From Acanthosepion esculentum (lineage: Eukaryota > Mollusca > Cephalopoda > Sepiida > Sepiidae): 64,000 bases of DNA. The stretch spans positions 69,881,488-69,945,487 of the forward strand of contig OZ038488.1 in the NCBI GenBank assembly GCA_964036315.1, written 5' to 3'. The stretch's first letter is position 1. Each line of letters begins with the position of its first letter. Shown in pieces: positions 34,161 through 45,989 of this stretch. The notes below the pieces were generated by a model. It saw only the letters and a list, made by a program, of their open reading frames with translations, searched no databases and was not told the origin of the DNA. Position numbers and translations under genes: made by a program.

Positions 34161-35621
34161 TTAATTAGAATAAAGTTTTAAATTTCTCTATTAATTTATA
34201 CTGGTCATTGTTATTAAGCAAAAAACTATATTTAATCATCATAAATGGAAAAACTTACAATTCAGCAATCCCCTATATTTTAAAAAGAATTTTGAATTTT
34301 TGTGGGGATGGGGTCATAAACATGCCAATTTTTGTGAATACAGACATCCATACATGACATTATCAGAAAATAAGAGCGATAACTATAATAAATTCAATGT
34401 CAAAGTACCTAAAATTCAATAAAACATTAGATTACAGAAAATATTTTCCTAAATTTCTAAGATTAGTGAGTAGTTATAAATTATATAAAAATGCAGTCAC
34501 ATTATATTCTTAAAATAATTTTTACAGATATGTCCACCATGGAAAAAATTGCATAAACCTCCAGCTGTCAATCATGCTGTCAACACCTTAAATAAACACC
34601 TACTTCAGTGTTAAAAAAATACATTCCTGCAACATTTTAAACAAAAAGTAAATAATATTTGTTTCAGATGAGATTAATTAAACTTTAAATCATCTAATAT
34701 TCCTCAAAGTTTCAGAAAAGTATATTTTACTTTTTTTTAAGAGAATAACATTGTGTTGTCAGATGGCTAAAAATGGTACTAAAGTCAGTGATGTTTACAG
34801 ATTCCAAAACAAAAACATCTTCCAGTCAATTGTAATTAGTTTTGAAATAGAGAAAAGTATTTTGCCTATTGGAAATATTAGATTTAATCTATTGGCTTGA
34901 AATTAAAACCAAAATAAAACTTCAAGAAATATTTTTCATTTTTAAAAATTCATTTTAAACCTTGCATATTGCATTTCTATGGCAGTACCTACATTAGAGC
35001 AAAGTCAATAAAACAGCCTACAACAGAATTTGAATTTGGCTTGAACTGATAACTACTATGCCAATAACACACTATCTCTGCATAAAACACATGAAATGTA
35101 TGATAAAAACATATGAAACATGAGAAAACAAACATAGGAAATGTATTAAGAAAAGAAAAAAGTGAGATATGCGAGAGAAAAATAGAAAAGTGGGCTTAAG
35201 GAAGGATGACTGTAGTTAGAGAGACAGGGATGGAAATATGAGTTTTTAAAAAAAAAAAAATTAAAATATATGAACACTTAAAATCATAACTGACTAGCTG
35301 AAAAGCATTTAAACATGTTCCCAGTTGAACATAAGAAAAATAAAAAAGGCTGGCTGCAACCCAAATCCAAAAGATATTAATGTCTCTCAACTAAACATCA
35401 TCTCGTAAATACAGAAATACTAGAAAAGGCACTAATGATAAGTTTTTAATGATCAACACATGTCATCCCAAGATATTTTTTTTTTTTCATTTTTGGTTTT
35501 ATTTACGTTAATTTCAATTTTTTCTCTTTCTTTTTCAGAAAATAAAAAAATGCTACATAGTAGTAGTCTATTGATAATTACAAATTTTATTTTGTTTTAT
35601 ATATTTGTTGCTTTGATTTTC

Positions 35622-35657
<36 letters not shown>

Positions 35658-36049
35658 CATTTTTGTTTTCTTCTTTGTATAAAGGTGTATCATTGCCAAG
35701 GATATCCAAAGATAATAGAAAATAGTTTTATTGCCAGATGCTCAAGTTGTTAATGACATAAAGAGAATTTTGCTAAATACCACCCAAGGTTAACATGCCC
35801 CACTACATCAGAATCAAGATTTGAAACAAACCTATCCAATTGAGCCTAGATAACAAGTGAGATAAGTCTTATAATACAATCATTTACATCATTCTAGCAA
35901 TAAAAATTGTGGTACTCAATTGAGATTAGGTAGCACAAAAAAAAAAATTAAGGAAAAAAGAAGACGACAATACCTAAGGTTTAAAACAAATTTTTAAAAA
36001 GGAAACATCTTTCTTGAAGCTTTTATTTTAGTTTTAATTTTAAGCCGAT
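34161..36049. other. AT-rich DNA, no gene seen
   Basis: A (TA)n of about 28 bp lies at 35625-35654. No exon was recognised. Confidence 0.5.
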
Positions 36050-36370
36050 AGATTAAATTTAAGATTTCCAATAAGCAAAATACTTTAAATACTTTAATTT
36101 AAATTGACTGGAATGAGATTTTTTTTTTTAGCCATCTTTCAAAAAAAAAATCAAATAATTGTTGGCTTTTAATTTTCAGAAATTATTCATAAATGGATTA
36201 AATTATATGTGATTTTTTTTTTTTTTTAAGAAAATCAATCTTGGCAAAAATATTTTCTTTTACCTCTTACTGTAACTTACTTAATTTCATGAAATTTTGA
36301 TAAATTAAAATCTCAGGATCTTTGTATTTATATTAGTTAAAAGCACGACTCCTTGGAAGTATCTAATTAA
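36050..36370 (+). repeat. Long AT-rich dispersed repeat D, copy 2 (partial)
   Basis: It matches the central part of copy 1: TCAGAAATTATTCATAAATG, a T run, AGAAAATCAATCTTGGCAAA, TTAATTTCATGAAATTTTGA, TATTAGTTAAAAGCACGACT and CCTTGGAA. It lacks both the 5' part and the 3' part seen in copy 1. Confidence 0.6.
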
Positions 36371-38455
36371 AACTGAAGTAAATCATGTTATCAATGAAAT
36401 GGAGTTATTACCTACAAGAGTCCAGATAATTTTAATTCTTTAATATTGGACAGTTGATATCTATAAAATGAAAACAAGACAAGGAGTTTCTTCTCTCAGA
36501 GTCAATGTTATAACTCTATAAACTTTAAATAATAATCATATTATGACAGTTATTCAAGTGTTAGAGACTTAACTAGTCATATTTTGATGAAAATAGAGCA
36601 ATTGGAATCTACATGGTAATAATAAAAAAAGAAAAATGAAGAAGGCGGATGTTAAAGACTAAAATTTATTTTCTTAACACATTCAATACTACAGGATGTT
36701 AATGCTTTTGTTATTTTAACTGTTAGGTACCAAATAATGTTAACCTTCCCCCTTTTTAATTTGCACTTTGTCCTCTGCACAATGCTATGACAAATGCTTG
36801 CTTTTTGTCAAATGTTATTTTTTTTCTGTGCAGAAAATCCCATTGATGTTTTATTCTATATATGTTGTGCTAATTTTCAAGTAAAAATAAATCATTCTTT
36901 TCCTCTCCATCACTATTATTCACCTGGCCAATGAGCCTTGACCAAGTAGATACAAGCACAAAGAAAGTAATTCAGGTTCCTTAAGTTCAATCTCTGCATT
37001 TCAATTCAGAAACAGAGGCAGAGAGCAGCATCATAAGGACTGATGGTTTTGAGTTCTTAACCTTTTCTAGAAAAAATGTTGTATATGGCAGCAAAGAAAT
37101 CAGAAAACATACCATTTTGAATCAAATAAAAGATTCAGTTTCATATTCTGAATGAGACATGTGAGAAAGGTTGGATGATAATATTGTGAAAACTTTAATA
37201 AAAAACAAGGAAAATGATCAAAATGAATCATTGTATAATAGTCACAAAACCTTGTTTTAGAAAGCCAGAAAAATAATTCCAGTATGTTTAAATCTTGGAC
37301 AAAGATGAGATGTGTAGTAAATCATTCAGTTTGCTAAAAAAAAAAAATAAATAAATAAAATAAAAATAAATTTATTCCTAAATAAGAAACATTAGACACA
37401 TGTGGGTGCATTTGGGCACTTGTCTTTCATTCATGCATGTTTGATTAAAGATGATACACAAAGAATTTTCTTTAGTTGACTTTTTGTTTACATGTTATAA
37501 AAAAATATTGCATGTGGATGCAGTGAGTAAACATTGTCCAAATCATTAAGTGTTTTTCAGCCATAATTAAGGCCATTATCAAAATCAAAGAAACTTTATC
37601 AATGTTATTTGTTTTTCAGTTTTTGAATTCTGCACTTACTATTTGTACCTTATGGTAACATTCTTACAAAAGAAATTCTGGGCTGGGTCAATTAAACAAA
37701 TAGCACACACATATTTCCCCTTTATATTAATCGCATGGTTGAATCTACAAGCTTTTAATATACAGCCATAGACTCATTAAAAAAAAATTATAATAATCTT
37801 GATATCAAATTCATAATTTCATATTTGCCAATTGACTTTAATAATAAAGATGATTGCATAAACTAAATTTGATAGGCCTTATCAAATAAATTGCTAACTA
37901 CAATGTTTATGAGAAGGTGTATAAGGATATTTAAATATTTCTTTCAATATGATGGCATTCTTCTTCTAAATATACTAAGGTATATTTTAAACACATGTTG
38001 CATACTGACTGCAAACTGAATACTATTCTACTTTTTTTAAAGTTATGAGGAATTTTCCTCCACTCTCATTTAACCATGACTTCTATTAATGTAGAAATTC
38101 CAGAAAGTTACTAGTGAACAATAAAAAGCCTAAAAAATATTTATTCCACTAACTATTGCTTTAAAGAATTATTAGAATATAATTTTTGTTTTTAAATTTC
38201 TCAACAGGTTTGACATCCATATGAAAGTCTCAATCTAATGAGGCTATTTGAAAACATTTTAGGCTGTTTTAGTTTTGTAGCAACTTGTGGTGTTGGGCAA
38301 AACAACTAATAACACAGCTTATTCAATGTTCAATTTCCTTATCTCCTTGTTTGGAAAATGAATCAATACACAGAATTAAAAATCAGATCTTTCTAAGATA
38401 ACTACAAAGATTTAAGTAAAACAATAGTTTAATGATGACAAAAGGAATCATTAAT
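36371..38455. other. AT-rich DNA, no gene seen
   Basis: No coding frame or assignable repeat. A B-box-like motif (TTAAGTTCAATCTCTGC, 36983) stands alone and was not called. Confidence 0.5.
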
Positions 38456-38458
38456 GAT

Positions 38459-38460
38459 TT

Positions 38461-38509
<49 letters not shown>

Positions 38510-38535
38510 GTGTGTGTGTGTGTGTGTGTGTGTGT
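38459..38535. repeat. Three-part microsatellite (TA)n-(GA)n-(GT)n
   Basis: About 24 bp of TA, 25 bp of GA and 25 bp of GT follow without interruption. Confidence 0.97.
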
Positions 38536-39006
38536 TTGATTTTATTATGCAAGATAATGTTTTAACTTCACAATAAAATTGATATGAACCAACCAACACT
38601 GGTAAAATATTCAGAATATATTTATATATTGGATAAATACATGTCATTTTCAGCTGATATGTTTGTATTAGAAATATTTACAGTAATTTATTAGGTGGTG
38701 TGAGATTTTATTATGTAACTCTAGTTTTGTTCATGTTGCAATGTTGCCAAATGATAGACACACAATGTTGGAAAAGACATTAAAAAAGTTGCACAATAAT
38801 CAGAGAACAATCAAAAAGAGAAATTGAAAACATTAGCAATAACAAGAAAAATGTCTTTAAGAATGTTACAAAAAGAGATTTGAGAAAAATTAAACGGGTA
38901 AGCAAAGAAAAGGGACTGAACTATAAGAAAATATTTGAAGAAACTGGTAGTGTTGCGATTGTAAACAGACAGAAAAGATGCAGAATATTAAGAACATTGG
39001 CTAAAA

Positions 39007-39388
39007 TTGATTGATTGTTTTGTTACAGCTGAACCATTTGCAGGTTATTTAAAGCCAGAATTTTAGAATGGAAGAATTTTTTTGAAAATAACAATGATTT
39101 ATTTATACAAGTCTTACTAATTAACCCATAACTGGAGGAGAGAAGAGGTGGATTCATACCTTTCACAAGGGTATTTGTGCACAAGTGAATATAATGAACC
39201 CAACTGGAATCGGAACTCAACTCTGATTTCCAATTCCAAGCTGTTATCATTACACCATCAGCACCTCCAAGCTTACAGTACCTGGTATTGTCAAGCAGTA
39301 ACCCATCTAAGTACTGAATAGGCTTGATATTGCTTAACTTTGATGATCATACAAGAACCAGTGTTTCAACATGATATGGCTGGAATCC
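39007..39388 (-). mobile_element. Chimeric SINE: 5S rRNA head + tRNA-like head + SINE A body, 12-bp TSD
   Basis: On the minus strand the unit starts at 39388 with about 120 bp of 5S rRNA-derived sequence. It continues with a tRNA-like head (GATGGTGTAATGATAACAGC A box; GAGTTCCGATTCCAGTTGG B box) and the SINE A body (CCCTTGTGAAAGGTATGAAT, CCACCTCTTCTCTCCTCCAG, GGGTTAATTAGTAAGACTTG). It ends in the A1-type 3' end (CTTTAAATAACCTGCAAATG) with an AATCAATCAAT tail. Perfect 12-bp direct repeats CATTGGCTAAAA lie at 38995-39006 and 39389-39400, exactly at the tail and at the 5S start, so the whole chimera inserted as one unit. The other SINE A copies in the window begin at the tRNA-like head. A 5S-tRNA composite head is known in AmnSINE1 of amniotes; whether this family is known is not judged here. 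Confidence 0.88.
39269..39388 (-). pseudogene. 5S rRNA-derived sequence
   Basis: On minus it aligns over about 120 bp with animal 5S rRNA. Recognisable parts are CCATATCATGTTGAAAC (5S CCATACCACCCTGAAC), AAAGTTAAGCAATATCAAGC (box A, GAAGCTAAGCAGGGTCGGGC), TAGTTAGATGGG-like AGTACTTAGATGGGTTACTG (box C region, TTGGATGGGTGACCGC) and ACAATACCAGGTACTGTAAG (GGAATACCGGGTGCTGTAGG). Many differences are C-to-T or G-to-A, as expected for decay at CpG. It is about the normal 5S length but too diverged to encode a functional RNA, and is part of the SINE insertion. Confidence 0.9.
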
Positions 39389-39571
39389 CATTGGCTAAAA
39401 GACATGAAAGCAACCAAACTACCACTTAAGTAAACATGACACAATGAAACAACTAAGTTGGGTAAATAAGTTGATGGAAACTGATTTTCAGCAGTAATTT
39501 TTAGTGATTAATATAGAGCTACAGTGGATGAACTTGATGGCTAGGCTGGAGTTGGAAAATCATAAAATAAT

Positions 39572-39660
39572 AGTTTTGAATGAGACTTGAACCCATATCA
39601 CTATTTTAGGAGTTCATCATATAGAGATGTTGCCTTAACCAATTTCTCAAAATGTATATT
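39572..39660 (-). mobile_element. tRNA-like SINE head
   Basis: On minus, GAGAAATTGGTTAAGGCAAC is a good A box region and ATATGGGTTCAAGTCTCATT a good B box. The body may have inserted into the Tc1 relic that ends near 39560. The family differs from SINE A and B by its head. Confidence 0.6.
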
Positions 39661-40635
39661 CAAGCAGGGTTCACATCCGTCATAATTTTTTCTTTCAATT
39701 GTTCTGTGCTCTACTATTGACTATATAAATGAAATATTTCCATATATCTTAACTAATTTTGCTTCATTTATTTTTGTAGAAACAAAAGATGAAGGGAAAA
39801 TACTCCATCTTACAATGACAAAAAAAAAACAATTACAAGCTGCTTATAAAACACATGCATAAAATAATAAATTGTATTCTTAAATAATAAACTAAAAATA
39901 TAACTATCAGTGAACACCATTGCTACTTGAAAAATCAATTATCATTGAAATAGCCTTTTACTGAGGATGTTTCTGCATGGTACTGTGTAAGACAATACAA
40001 TGGTATACTACTACTATTTTGGCAGGGAGCAAGATCATCTCGGTCTTAATGATACCCAAGATGACCTCTATTTATGTTACAACATTTGCTATCTTCCACA
40101 ACCATTATGTTTCTATTCATATTTCCAAAACCTGCATAATTTGATTAATGATAAGCCACTATTGAACTTGTTTCAAGAAACCCAGTGAGAGTTTATACCC
40201 AACTGTATCTGCAAACAGTATTTTGTATTGCATGTATTTTATGAGTTGTGTATTCTCTGAGGTAGACATAAATCTTGCCAAGTGCTTTAGATGTTTTTCA
40301 TTAGAATTCTACACCAATAAGAAATATATTATCCAAAATATATCTCAGCCAATGAAGCCATTTGAAATTGCATTGTGTCAACATTCAATGAGGTAGGAAA
40401 TGAAAATAATCACTAATTTTCAGTTTGTACATAGGCAGCTTTTAGTGTTAATCACTAGTTTTCAAGGAAATAAAAGTTCATTGAGCCTTAGGATATTCAA
40501 GCATTTTAACAGTAATGAATTAGTTATTTTATGTAATTGGTAAATTTACTAAAGTCTACATTTATTTTATTTCTTATCTTTATAAATGAATGAATGTTTT
40601 GTTGATGGCTTTTATATTTAGATTGTTTGGTTATT
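39661..40635. other. AT-rich DNA, no gene seen
   Basis: No coding frame or repeat was recognised; the open frame at 40000-40188 has no known domain. Confidence 0.5.
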
Positions 40636-40637
40636 TT

Positions 40638-41112
40638 TTTTTTATCAGTTTCACCACATGCAAGGCAAAAAAGCCACTAAGACACAAGGGGGTTACTGGG
40701 TGTGGAAGAATTAGAAACAAAAACATTAATAATGAGTAGGAAGAGAAAAGAGTATTCAGGAGGACAGCAGATAGTGATTGACATTGCATTTAAATTTATG
40801 AAGATTAACGTTGGTTGGAAAGCATGGAGCCAGAAGCGAGTTCCACGTGCAAGAATTGCAAGAAAACTGTTAGCATAGAATTTAGTTACATCTAGCCAGC
40901 CTAAATCTAAATTCAAAAAGTCTAGGTACCATAGCAAAGAGCTCATCCAAACAATTACCATGAAAGTATTTATAGAAAAAAAAAACAGAGAGGCAACCTT
41001 ATGGCAGTAGGAAAGTGACTGAAGCCAAGCCATACCAACTTTCTTAGCAGCTGACCTAGCAATGGATTCAATTCAAATAAAGTCATTTTCCTTCCTGAAA
41101 GTGGTTAACTTA
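40638..41112 (-). pseudogene. LINE family A 3' end, degraded
   Basis: On minus, a frame contains MAWLQSLSYCHKVASLFFFS (compare LQSLSHRHAVTSLCLFY in the 965 copy); other frames give GTRFWLHAFQP, which covers the TSRLWNSLP region after a frameshift, and KFKCN-like FINLNAMSITICC. The 3' UTR ends CCAGTAACCCCCTTGTGTCT, TAGTGGC, TTGCATGTGGTGAAACTGAT and an A run at 40640, the common tail of the family. Same region as the 965-1567 copy, but older. Confidence 0.75.
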
Positions 41113-41254
41113 GCATTTAGATCACAATTGGGAAGTAAACAATGTATAAAGGGAAGTATTTCTTTAATAATATATTTTGCAAATGTAAATTTTAATCTCT
41201 GAAATATTTTTTTTTAAAGTTTTATTTATAAAATAAGTTATTCTTTTTATTTTT

Positions 41255-41870
41255 ATTTATTTGTTTCTATCAGTCCAGCACAATTAAAACATGAAGGGCC
41301 ACATTGACTGCAGAAAACTTGCCAAGGGTTGCAAGAGTAAATTTTTAGAGTAGATTAATCAGTATCAGTGAGATAGTCTATTATCAACACTGTGTCATCT
41401 TCATATCTCATGTTGTGGCCGCCAACAATGAATCCTGGTTGGACTTCTAATTCTCTCAGAATTGCCTCACTGTATAGCCTAAATAAGATGGTAAGGAGAC
41501 ACATCCTTGTTGTACACCTCCTTTCTATTTTTGTATATTTACCAAATTCATTCTTTAACTGTATGCAGATGGTTTGCTGTCATTATAGGTTCTGGATTAT
41601 TTTAACATCTTTCCCAAATATATCCAGCTCACCTAGCAGTTCCAACATTTCTTTGTGACACAATTTATCAAACATTTTTACATAATCTATAAAACATCCT
41701 TTTGCATTTGCATTGCTCTTTCTGATATAATTCAGAACATAAATATTACATTCCTTGTTCCAGTGTCTTTAATGAAACAATTGTTTTTGTCCTATTTCAG
41801 GTTTAATATCTGTAATTTATTTAACAACTATGTTACTTATCTGACTATCCATCCATTTCTTCATTTCGAC
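41255..41870 (-). pseudogene. LINE family B reverse transcriptase core relic
   Basis: On minus the pieces read CFIKDTGTRNVIFMF, IISERAMQMQKDVL, then after a frameshift DYVKMFDKLCHKEMLELLGE, LDIFGKDVKIIQN, CIQLKNEFGKYTKIERR, LYSEAILRELEVQPGFIVGG and HNMRYEDDTVLI. This is the palm of a non-LTR reverse transcriptase. The KAFDKVRH block has become KMFDKLCH and the catalytic YADD box is YEDD, keeping both Asp residues. Several stops and frameshifts make it dead. It is a different family from the LINE A tail next to it and the same type as the C-terminal pieces at 49880 and 57780. Confidence 0.88.
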
Positions 41871-42720
41871 ATCATAAAGAATATGATGTATATTGCATAA
41901 TGTACATAATGGTGTTACTATTTGTTATCCAAAATAGTGAACAAATGTCCATATTCAAGCTAAATATTTTTTTATATTTAGCCTTTGGAACAGAATAAAA
42001 CTAAAAGAAAAAATGTGAAAACAAAAGTGCTAGTAGAGGTAGAGGTTAATTATTTTTTGTGTGTATGGCTAAAAAGGTTAAGACTACTTCATAAAGTCAT
42101 AATAAGCAAGACTTAGAATGAGTATGAAATACATAATTGCATTTTTCCTTTAAGTAGGCAAACAGCAGGTTGGTAAGCTTTCAACATTTTTGATGGCTTC
42201 TTAAAATAAATAACCCTCCAAAGAAATATGTTACAAAATCAAAGAAAATACAAACAAAAATTAGGCATTGAAGATTTTGCAAGTATGTGAAGGAATTCCT
42301 GACATGAGCATTGTCAATCTTAATTTTATTCTCCCATTTGTGAACACTCCATCATATAAGCATAACACTTCAACAATAAACAGGCTTCACATGTGTACGC
42401 GTGTCTCGAGAGGAAACTGGATAGCCAGGATTGTTTTTCTGCTCCTAGTGGCATGCAAAAAATTGTCTCTGTCACCAAAACATTTCTAATATAGATGAAG
42501 TAAGGTATATCAGCCAAACTGATGCTTACGCAAGAAGAACCCATTAAGAAAGAAAGAAGCCGAGATTACACTGTGTATTCAAGGTAAAGCAAAATATTGA
42601 ACTTCTGTAACATGTTTTAACAGCAATACAAGAAGTTGCAGTAAGTTCTCAGACCAGCTCACTTCCAAAAATCTGATCATAGAACCAAACATCAGAATTT
42701 CTTTTGGAAGGATAACAGTT
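41871..42720. other. AT-rich DNA, no gene seen
   Basis: Two overlapping opposite frames near 42268-42544 show no known domain. Nothing else was recognised. Confidence 0.5.
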
Positions 42721-42721
42721 G

Positions 42722-43036
42722 ATTGATTTGGGGTTTTTTTTTTAAGGTTTATCAACCCCTTGTGGGTTATTTAAAGCTAAAATATTTTGGATTATGAGAA
42801 TAATTCTTTTTTTCGCAAGTAAATATTACATTAATTTTTTGGGGGGAAATAATGATTTTTTTTTCCACATACAAGTCCCACTATTTAATCCATAGATAAA
42901 GGGAGAAGAGAAGGATTCCCATCTTTCCCAAAGTTATTTACATGTAGGTGAATGTAAGGAACTCAACTAAAATTCAATCTCGGCTCTCCCTTTTCTCATT
43001 CTGGGCTGCTATCAATTACACCACCCACACATCCAT
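42722..43036 (-). mobile_element. SINE A (tRNA-derived), A1 tail, near full length
   Basis: On minus, the head GTGTGGGTGGTGTAATTGAT (A box) and GCCGAGATTGAATTTTAGTT (B box) lead into the body TTTGGGAAAGATGGGAATCC and TCTATGGATTAAATAGTGGG. The A1 3' end follows: TTTAGCTTTAAATAACCCAC and CAAATCAATCA. The 3' tail matches the chimeric SINE at 39007, but no 5S head is present beyond 43036. About 315 bp. Confidence 0.82.
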
Positions 43037-44598
43037 CTAACAATGTGGATTTTAATATGTAGCCTTTTATAACAGTATCAAATGACATCAGTACCTTTCT
43101 ATATCAATACTAATTATTTTATAATTAAAATACATCCCTTTGTGACATCACAAATATAAAAACAAAAACCTTTCAGAATGCCACTGCAATTCAGGGAATC
43201 TAAATTACTTGGTTATTTATTTTAGTCACAAAATGTAATACAAACCATAGTCAATACATAAATAATCAGCAATGCCTTACATTATTGCTAACTAAGACTG
43301 TTTTTACATTTACATAAGTAGTGAAATAATCATAAGTCATGTGGTTAATCAAAATAAGTGCTGCATAATTTTTTGTAATATTGTTTGTGGCTTAAGGCAT
43401 TCCAAAATACTTCATTTCAAGTCTTGTCTAGCAGAATTTTAATTCTATCATTTTCATTTCCTTCTCATATGTTGATCTGTTGTAGAAGAGATCCAAAACA
43501 GGATAACAGATTTGTATTCATATGTACTCTGGTTGCATTTTAAATAAACACCAATCATTGGTGTCCAAGGTACCAATTCATAGCTTTTGAATAATTAGCC
43601 TATTTTCAAGGACGCATGGCAAACCTTTTACATAGAACAATTTATGTTATTTGCCCATAAGAGACAATTTACTCTGTCTACACAGCAGAATAATAAATGG
43701 CACACCCAACTACTCTCCAGGCTGGACAGTGCAAAATGTTCCCTCCAACCTCTGCACCAAACAGAACAAAATACTTTGCAGACACCAACTTCTTTCCTTA
43801 AAAATTATTTATGAATAAGAACATGCTATTATATCACAGCCATTACATTATGAAATTATTCATGGAAAAATCATATAAAGTCACCTGAACAATGAAGGCA
43901 TATAATCTGGTAACCTCCTTACTAATTACATATAGTTCTAAAAACATGTATTTGTTGAATTCCTGATGTCATGGTCAAAAATATGGATTTATGCGAGTCT
44001 TAAATTACACTACCCACTCAAAATATTTAAGTTATAACACTTTATTCACATTATTTACAATTTTGTGCCTAATGTCCTCCTCATTATTGTTACTGTCACA
44101 AATTCAGGTAACCTTTAAATTTTGAACAGAATCCTTTATTTAATCTACAAGTATTGATTGTTCTCCTTCTGATTTCTATGAGATCAATAGTAAAAACTCT
44201 TGAAATGACGACTTCTCTCAAATTTATAGAAAGTATCTTTACAGTCAGATTTCTTTTCTGATTGCTGGTGTTACTAGGATTATGAAACAAATGATGAAGG
44301 TGTTAGAGGTTAAGTTACTGAAAAAAAGTGTTGTTACACTCTTGCAAGAAGAATTTCATTATATTTTAAATGCATCAATACAATTGTACAATGTGAAGAG
44401 TTCAAAAATTTTACATACCTCCAAATAAGTGCTAGATGTCTTTTAAAATTCCTGGAAAATACAAAATATAAAAATAGGTAAGTATAAATATTGAAAAAGC
44501 CCCTTTTATCTGTTTATAACATTTTAAATAAACGATATAGTGTATACCAAATATACATATACATATTTTAAAATAATAAACATAGCAGGAAGAGAAAA

Positions 44599-44630
<32 letters not shown>

Positions 44631-45165
44631 CAAATTGTTTGAAAGGAGTCAATCATTACATTGTCATTATTTCCTGCATGTAAAAAAAGGGGGGTAGACA
44701 AGGAGGATTAATATTCAGTATATATGTCAACTAACAACACAACCCACACAGAATATCTTCCACCGACCACCCAATGGTTACTACATGTTGTATTTCATTC
44801 ACACAAGTGTGCACCGAAAACTGGGGAAGGACATGATACATGCTTACATGGTAACACAATGAAAGACAAAGGTCATCCAAAAAAATTAGAATGCAAACCC
44901 TGTTTCCCAAATTATATGTAGATGTTTTATTTGAGGTTTCATCTGATTATCCAGGTGGTTAGGCAGATGATACTGGGACAACTTCTCCTACGTCAGCTCT
45001 TTTACCATCTACTCATCTTAACATGGTGGTCGGCAATACAAATGGAGGCTTCAGAACCACGAAAGACATATTCGTCATCTGTCAGGGGCAGACCAGAACT
45101 GTCCCCGATCCCAAGCATGACTGTTAGTATAGACCAGCACCTGGATATACCCTATTTCCAGTTTT
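43037..45165. other. AT-rich DNA, no gene seen
   Basis: A (TA)n-(CA)n of about 30 bp lies at 44599-44630. A less AT-rich segment at 44930-45230 (open frames at 44724-45227) shows no known domain and borders repeat E copy 2. Confidence 0.45.
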
Positions 45166-45169
45166 GTTG

Positions 45170-45445
45170 CAACTTCATCTCCAAAAATCCCTCATCCAAC
45201 CTTTTCCTTCCCATTCACCTTCATTAAAGTGGATGCCACTTAGAAGAGCAAACTTCAAAAGGAACCATCCACTGGCCTATCAAACAGAAACACTTAAGAT
45301 CAAGATAAAACTAGCTCTTCCCTTTCTATGTGGGTGTCCATAGTATCACACACATAATTGGATTTTTCCAACTATAAACTTACTTATACTGGCAAGAATC
45401 TTTGATAATCAAATCTAGAACTATCTAAAATGGAACTACCATCCA
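45170..45445. repeat. Unclassified dispersed repeat E, copy 2
   Basis: Counterpart of 3590-3925. The best block is 45255-45350 (CACTTAAGATCAAGATAAAA, TATGTGGGTGTCCATAGTAT). Boundaries are uncertain. Confidence 0.45.
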
Positions 45446-45675
45446 AATAAATTATATTCTTTAAGGTCAAAGAATTCAATTATCAAGAAAAAAAATATTC
45501 CCTATATAATAGCTAAAATATATCCACAAAAATGCACAAATAAAGTAATTGTTATAAATGATGACTAATAAGATTTTTCATGATTCTACCACATTCATAC
45601 TAAACATTTTTTTGCATATTCAATCTTTTCATATTTCAAAATGTCATTTCCAGCTTCAAAAATTGTCTAGAAAAT

Positions 45676-45985
45676 CTGTTTTTTGGGGTTTTTTGTTTTT
45701 TACAGCATATCTCTTTGTGCATTATTTAAATCTAAAACATTTTAGATTGAAAGAATTATTTATTTATTTGCAAGTGACTATTGCATTAAGAATTTTTTGA
45801 GAAAAACAATACATTTTCCAGATACAAGTTCTACTATTTAACCCATAGCTAAGGGGAGGAAATGGATTCATATCTTTCACAAGGGTATTTCTGTATAAGT
45901 GAATGGAACAAAGCCAACTGGAATTCAAAATCTGCTCTCAGATTTCTCATTCCCAGCCGCTATTCATTATAGCGCCCACACTTTC
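45676..45985 (-). mobile_element. SINE A (tRNA-derived), A1 tail, near full length
   Basis: On minus, the head GTGTGGGCGCTATAATGAAT and AGCAGATTTTGAATTCCAGT (B box) are followed by CCCTTGTGAAAGATATGAAT, CCATTTCCTCCCCTTAGCTA and TGGGTTAAATAGTAGAACTT. The A1 end is TTTAGATTTAAATAATGCAC with an ACAAAAAACCCC tail. Third A1-type copy within 7 kb, all in the same orientation. Confidence 0.8.
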
Positions 45986-45989
45986 ACAG

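Larger units (their letters stand above)
38855..39565 (+). pseudogene. Tc1-like transposase relic split by a SINE
   Basis: The first part (about 38860-39006) reads NVTKRDLRKIKRVSKEKG, IFEETGSVAIVNRQKR and CRILRTLAK, which resembles the helix-turn-helix region of Tc1-type transposases. The second part (39401-39560) has ATKLPLK, several stops, then AVIFSD, a stop, YRATVDELDG, corresponding to the FSDExRATLDGPDGW block known around the first catalytic Asp of some Tc1 transposases. The two parts are separated by a 382-bp SINE flanked by CATTGGCTAAAA repeats; with one repeat and the SINE left out, the flanks join at equivalent positions. The N-terminal match is weaker than the FSD match. Dead copy. 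Confidence 0.65.

Noticed and set aside
39269..39388. Functional 5S rRNA gene
   Set aside because: Too many changes, including in the box A and box C control regions, and it lies inside a retroposed unit with a target-site duplication.
44724..45227. Two consecutive plus-strand open frames that could suggest a small gene
   Set aside because: No known motif in either, frames differ, and the region borders dispersed repeat E.
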